Assembly (NCBI GenBank): GCA_009746045.1
Contig: RPFO01000288.1
Span: forward strand, 63,552-127,551
Direction: 5' to 3'
DNA: 64,000 nt
Source of the DNA: Mesostigma viride
Taxonomy: Eukaryota; Streptophyta; Mesostigmatophyceae; Mesostigmatales; Mesostigmataceae
This document shows positions 60,962-64,000 of this stretch, piece by piece (within the stretch, counting starts at the first letter, position 1; every line of letters starts with the position of its first letter). Under the pieces are notes generated by a model, which had not been told where the DNA came from, made no database searches, and worked only from the letters and a program-made list of their open reading frames with translations. A program made the position numbers and the translations under genes.

Positions 60962-61600
60962 TCAAAGAGAGTCAACGTACTCCTCGATCGTCTCTGCCGC
61001 CGCCGTGAGCCTTTTAGATATGGCAGAGCGCTTCTTGACCTCGAAGACGGGCTTGATCATGTTTGAAAATACGCGCTCAAGGTACCTCTCGATGTAGTGG
61101 CTGTCTTTGTTTACCGGCATGTCGTCCGCGTTGGCCCACGTCGCAAGCACGCGCAGGAACTTAGCCATTGCCTTGATCTCATCGTCTTCTAAACACGGAT
61201 ACAAGGTGGTGGAGAAGAACTTGTCGAACTCGGCCCTGTTTTCGCAGCTCATCAGGACAGGCATCGCGCGCTCCACCAGCCTTAGCCCCTTGCGCCCGTG
61301 CTCGTTAATACTTTCTTCCGCCTTCTTCCAACCGTCCAGGATTGTCGAGATGCCGTTTTTTAACACCTCCGGAAGGTCCTTTTGGGACCTGATGTGCATC
61401 AGACATACCACTTCCACGTCGCTGATCGTCCCCTCCATGGTGCCTGACTCAAGAATCCTCGCGAGTCTCATGATGACAGTTTTTAGCACGGTCCTGCACT
61501 CGTTGTCGGGCTCGTCAAGCATGGCCTGTACAGTGTTCACCATGGACAAAGGGAACGACCATTTGTGCATGGCCCCGTTAATGCGGACCTTGACGTCCAT
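60962..61600 (-). CDS. Helical protein of unknown function
   Basis: 212 residues, all-helical by pattern: NTVQAMLDEPDNECRTVLKT, EVLKNGISTILDGWKKAEES, and KFFSTTLYPCLEDDEIKAMA. No motif recognised. Same strand and close spacing as its neighbours. Confidence 0.6.
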   Translation of the reverse strand: MDVKVRINGAMHKWSFPLSMVNTVQAMLDEPDNECRTVLKTVIMRLARILESGTMEGTISDVEVVCLMHIRSQKDLPEVLKNGISTILDGWKKAEESINEHGRKGLRLVERAMPVLMSCENRAEFDKFFSTTLYPCLEDDEIKAMAKFLRVLATWANADDMPVNKDSHYIERYLERVFSNMIKPVFEVKKRSAISKRLTAAAETIEEYVDSL

Positions 61601-61648
61601 GGTGTCAAATGTAATGTCGAATATTTGCGCCTGGTGAGCGCGACGGGC

Positions 61649-61834
61649 TTAGACAGAAAATACGTACGGACGGATCAGCCAGAACGCGACGATGCCCACA
61701 GCGACCGACACAAACTGCGACACCATCCTCTCGTCCGACAACGGGTTGCGCTGTCCGTTAGATGCGGCGACGTATGAAACGACGGAGATGATGAAGAACT
61801 TGACGAGGTCCTCAAGCATGCCACCGGGAAGCAT
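61649..61834 (-). CDS. Small two-pass membrane protein
   Basis: 61 residues with two hydrophobic helices: LVKFFIISVVSYVAAS and VSQFVSVAVGIVAFWLIRPY, separated by a polar loop. The AT-rich gap upstream (61835-61911) is shared with the divergent gene at 61912. Confidence 0.5.
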   Translation of the reverse strand: MLPGGMLEDLVKFFIISVVSYVAASNGQRNPLSDERMVSQFVSVAVGIVAFWLIRPYVFSV

Positions 61835-61911
61835 CGAAGTTTATATACAGATCTGCTAGATATTTTTTCGCTTACGCGTCGCCGATACTGTAGTGTATAT
61901 GAGAGCAAGAG
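61835..61911. promoter_or_regulatory. AT-rich divergent promoter region
   Basis: Contains GTTTATATACAG and GATATTTTTTCGC, then GTAGTGTATATGAG, between divergently oriented genes. Inferred from composition and orientation. Confidence 0.4.
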
Positions 61912-62409
61912 ATGTCCGCCGTGCAGGCTTTCAACAGCATGATGCATTCATTCCTTTGCGAGCTGGAGCTCGCGTATCCGGGTGAGAAAGTGATACCTGG
62001 ACTCATCACTGCCTTTCAGCTTGCAAGCAAATCGAATGCGAAGGTGCCACTGCAGAAGTACATGGAGGCGATCGCTCCACACATGCAGGGCATCATGAAC
62101 AAGGACGAGAGCGTGTTCGCAGCGTTCGGCGACGTGCCGTATCTGAAGGAGATCGATTTTCACAGCAAGTGGAAGAAATCGCCGCGCGCTACCAAAGACG
62201 CCATCTGGCAGTACCTCCAGACCCTTGCGATGCTCGGGATCGGTGTTCAGGAGATCCCGCCGGAGATTATGAAGCAAGCGGAAGATATGGCGGCATCGTT
62301 TGCCAACCGCATCATACAGAACAAAGAGGATCCGAATGAGGCATGCGCTACGCTTATAAAGACTATCATGCAAGGTGGGGCGTTGGACGTGTGTAAACTG
62401 GAAAATTAA
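61912..62409 (+). CDS. Helical protein, possible giant-virus conserved family
   Basis: 165 residues: FNSMMHSFLCELELAYPGEK, PLQKYMEAIAPHMQGIMNKD, and ATKDAIWQYLQTLAMLGIG. The pattern PxxxxxxxxxPHxxxLxxKDE...TKxAIWQYLQTL is one I associate with uncharacterised proteins of algal and amoebal giant viruses, but I cannot name the family. Intact frame. Confidence 0.55.
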   Translation: MSAVQAFNSMMHSFLCELELAYPGEKVIPGLITAFQLASKSNAKVPLQKYMEAIAPHMQGIMNKDESVFAAFGDVPYLKEIDFHSKWKKSPRATKDAIWQYLQTLAMLGIGVQEIPPEIMKQAEDMAASFANRIIQNKEDPNEACATLIKTIMQGGALDVCKLEN

Positions 62410-62434
62410 TGTGAACTTACTAATACAAACGCGG

Positions 62435-62869
62435 ATGGGATTTCTGAGCGCGTATTTTGAAGGGTTGTCCGATGATTACATGTCTTTCTGGCCATTTGCG
62501 GAAGGGATTTCTTCGCGCGAACGTCTAATTTCCGCAAGGAGGTTTGGAATATACTGTGCAATACTTGGAGGTACGCTCACAAACTCGTTTGCGGGCGCGT
62601 TCACTGGTATGATGATATCCGTAGCAGCGACGGTCGCGTACGTGATAGACCGCCGCATGCTCGCTCGTCGAGCAATGCGCGACATGTGCAAAAGGGAGGC
62701 GATAGCGAATTACATGCCGGGCGTCGCACCCGGTTCGCTGCCCACGCCTCCGCCTGCCATTCCGTCACGCGATACATATCGCAGCGTGGTGGAGCCATGG
62801 GAGGTGGCCGACTCTACCAGGATCACAAACATGCCCGCGAACGACGACATGCAGAGAAGGAGTATGTGA
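62435..62869 (+). CDS. Membrane protein with paired hydrophobic segments
   Basis: 144 residues from the ATG at 62435 (MGFLSAYFEGLSDDYMSFWP); the longer frame overlaps the previous gene. Two adjacent hydrophobic segments (RFGIYCAILGGTLTN and FTGMMISVAATVAYVI) then a cytoplasmic tail rich in proline. The layout recalls a small NCLDV membrane-protein family (DUF5762-like), which I hold as a weak guess. Confidence 0.5.
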   Translation: MGFLSAYFEGLSDDYMSFWPFAEGISSRERLISARRFGIYCAILGGTLTNSFAGAFTGMMISVAATVAYVIDRRMLARRAMRDMCKREAIANYMPGVAPGSLPTPPPAIPSRDTYRSVVEPWEVADSTRITNMPANDDMQRRSM

Positions 62870-62913
62870 GACGGCCTTTTTTTCTGTTGCATCTAATAGC
62901 ACGGCGCTATCAA

Positions 62914-64000
62914 ATGGATCAGCCGATAGGCGCCGGCAAGGCGCACGGGCTCCACTTTCGCGAGCGGGTCGCCATAGACGTGGAGGAGTGCAAGGTAAAC
63001 GGCCAGTGCGTGCAGAATGTCGCAACCAAGTACGGAATCGACAAAAAGACCGCAAGGCGTTACCACAAGCTGTGGAAACACGACACGGCTTTAGGACTCG
63101 ACTACACCAAGGAGGATGACCTGAAAAGGTCTGCGCTCCGTCCGCTTGTACGTAAAGTGTGGGACAAGACGACCGATTCGGGCAGGGTCGTCAACGTTCC
63201 GCGTGTCGTAGAGGTCATTCCGACACAGGAGGCGCGGTACGGAAAAGATCGATGGGGGCGCCTGTCTCAAGCAATATCCGAGTTGCAGACGAAGCACGTG
63301 CAATATATGTCTGCCGACGAGCTCGCGTACTTTGTCAATATCGCTACCGGGAGCTCGGTGGCGGCGCTGGCCCGCGTTCCCGAGAAGAGTCGCCCGCTGT
63401 TTGTGCAGGCGCACGCGCTGCTAAATCAGCGCAAGCTGACCGCAGGCGATGTGCAGAGAGCCAGAAAGGAAAACGGACTTTCGTACAAAAAGATCGCTTA
63501 CAACTACATCGAGAAAGACATACAATACGTGAAGGATAAGACAGAAGACTTGATGTCTCTCCAGCGCCAACTGTTCGCTGAGGATTGCGTGTTCATCGAC
63601 GAGTTCAGCGTTGTGATGAACATGGCGCCTGCGCGCGCGTGGGCCAAGAAGGGCGAAATGCCTCAACTGCGCCGGCGCGAGCAGGGCGACTCGCGGACCA
63701 TAGTGTGGGCGGCAATGAAGTGGCCAAAAGACGACGGGTCTCCCGCCTTCTTCTTGCGCATATTTCCCCCGTTGCCGTCGAGGATTGCAAACCACGACCC
63801 CGGCGTGCAGCCGCGACAACAGGGCGCCGCCGAGTCTCTGCGTCAAACCACGTGGTGGGAAGGCCTGGTTCACATTGTCGGTGATCTGGTGAGACAAGAG
63901 GAGGGTGGGGGCGACACGGCGCGGCTCTTTAAGATGCGCCCACTCATCAGACGCATGTCAAAAGAAGGCAGTTTTTTTTACAGATGGTTTGTGGACAGTT
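62914..64000 (+). CDS. IS630/Tc1-like transposase-domain protein, cut by the window edge
   Basis: Open from the ATG at 62914 to the window end (362 residues visible). The N-terminal part has a helix-turn-helix-like segment: GQCVQNVATKYGIDKKTARR. A DDE-type core follows: CVFIDEFSVVMNMAPARAWA then KKGEMPQLRRREQGD matches the second catalytic acid and Wa-kG-motif of IS630/Tc1 transposases. The first acid and the third lie in less clear positions or beyond the edge. Such genes occur in giant-virus genomes and as cellular transposons. Confidence 0.6.
   Translation, partial: MDQPIGAGKAHGLHFRERVAIDVEECKVNGQCVQNVATKYGIDKKTARRYHKLWKHDTALGLDYTKEDDLKRSALRPLVRKVWDKTTDSGRVVNVPRVVEVIPTQEARYGKDRWGRLSQAISELQTKHVQYMSADELAYFVNIATGSSVAALARVPEKSRPLFVQAHALLNQRKLTAGDVQRARKENGLSYKKIAYNYIEKDIQYVKDKTEDLMSLQRQLFAEDCVFIDEFSVVMNMAPARAWAKKGEMPQLRRREQGDSRTIVWAAMKWPKDDGSPAFFLRIFPPLPSRIANHDPGVQPRQQGAAESLRQTTWWEGLVHIVGDLVRQEEGGGDTARLFKMRPLIRRMSKEGSFFYRWFVDS

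Noticed and set aside
1..64000. tRNA or rRNA genes
   Set aside because: I found no convincing cloverleaf or rRNA sequence by eye; a covariance-model scan was not possible.

Overview
The window joins two different kinds of DNA. Roughly 1-36 kb looks like the nuclear genome of a eukaryote, most likely a green alga. It has a spliced gene for a secreted, proline-rich, cysteine-rich protein of cell-wall/matrix type, Ty1/copia and LINE retrotransposons, hAT-like and TIR elements, and many simple repeats. From about 36.5 kb to the right edge the DNA changes character. Genes are intronless, closely packed on both strands with short AT-rich gaps, and many have features I associate with nucleocytoplasmic large DNA viruses (NCLDV). 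I read this part as an endogenous giant-virus element, or as viral DNA joined to algal DNA during assembly. No capsid, DNA polymerase B or packaging ATPase gene lies in view, so the viral assignment is an inference from accessory and conserved-unknown families.

Layout of the left part. An intact copia-like element (790-7244, 5-bp target duplication) is nested in a LINE-derived copy whose two halves lie at 1-789 and 7245 onward. A tetranucleotide array and decayed LRR-like sequence on the minus strand follow. A five-exon host gene runs from 12152 to 23250. Its exons join in phase with consensus GT/AG sites, once one apparent indel in a 24-C run is allowed for. Its 4.8-kb third intron holds two head-to-tail TIR elements and diverged copia pieces. 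From 23.7 to 31.7 kb there is a graveyard of LINE copies: short ORF1-type copies sharing one 3' tail, and one endonuclease/RT element with many frameshifts and its own 601-bp insertion. From 31.7 to 36.5 kb I see only non-autonomous elements (hAT-like, TA-flanked MITE, small hairpin MITE) and unassigned sequence.

Layout of the right part. A dienelactone-hydrolase-like gene and a small basic protein (36.6-37.9 kb) precede a repeat-rich intergenic patch (38.0-38.5 kb). Then come genes for F-box-like proteins, zinc-binding proteins, a Rieske oxygenase, a MYND-finger protein, two KilA/BRO-like paralogues (one with a PD-(D/E)XK nuclease core), a RING-like protein ending in a SUMO-interacting motif, a coiled-coil protein, an IQ/U-box-like protein, an NCLDV-conserved protein resembling DUF5767, a staphylococcal-nuclease-like protein, a minus-strand block of fibre-like structural proteins, small membrane proteins, and an IS630-like transposase running off the right edge.

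Several right-hand genes are broken only by single-base indels, usually in C or G runs, with no in-frame stop codons elsewhere. This pattern fits uncorrected long-read errors at least as well as real decay. The concentration of candidate ubiquitin/SUMO-pathway proteins (two or three F-box-like, one U-box-like, one RING-like plus SIM) is the most suggestive functional theme in the viral part.
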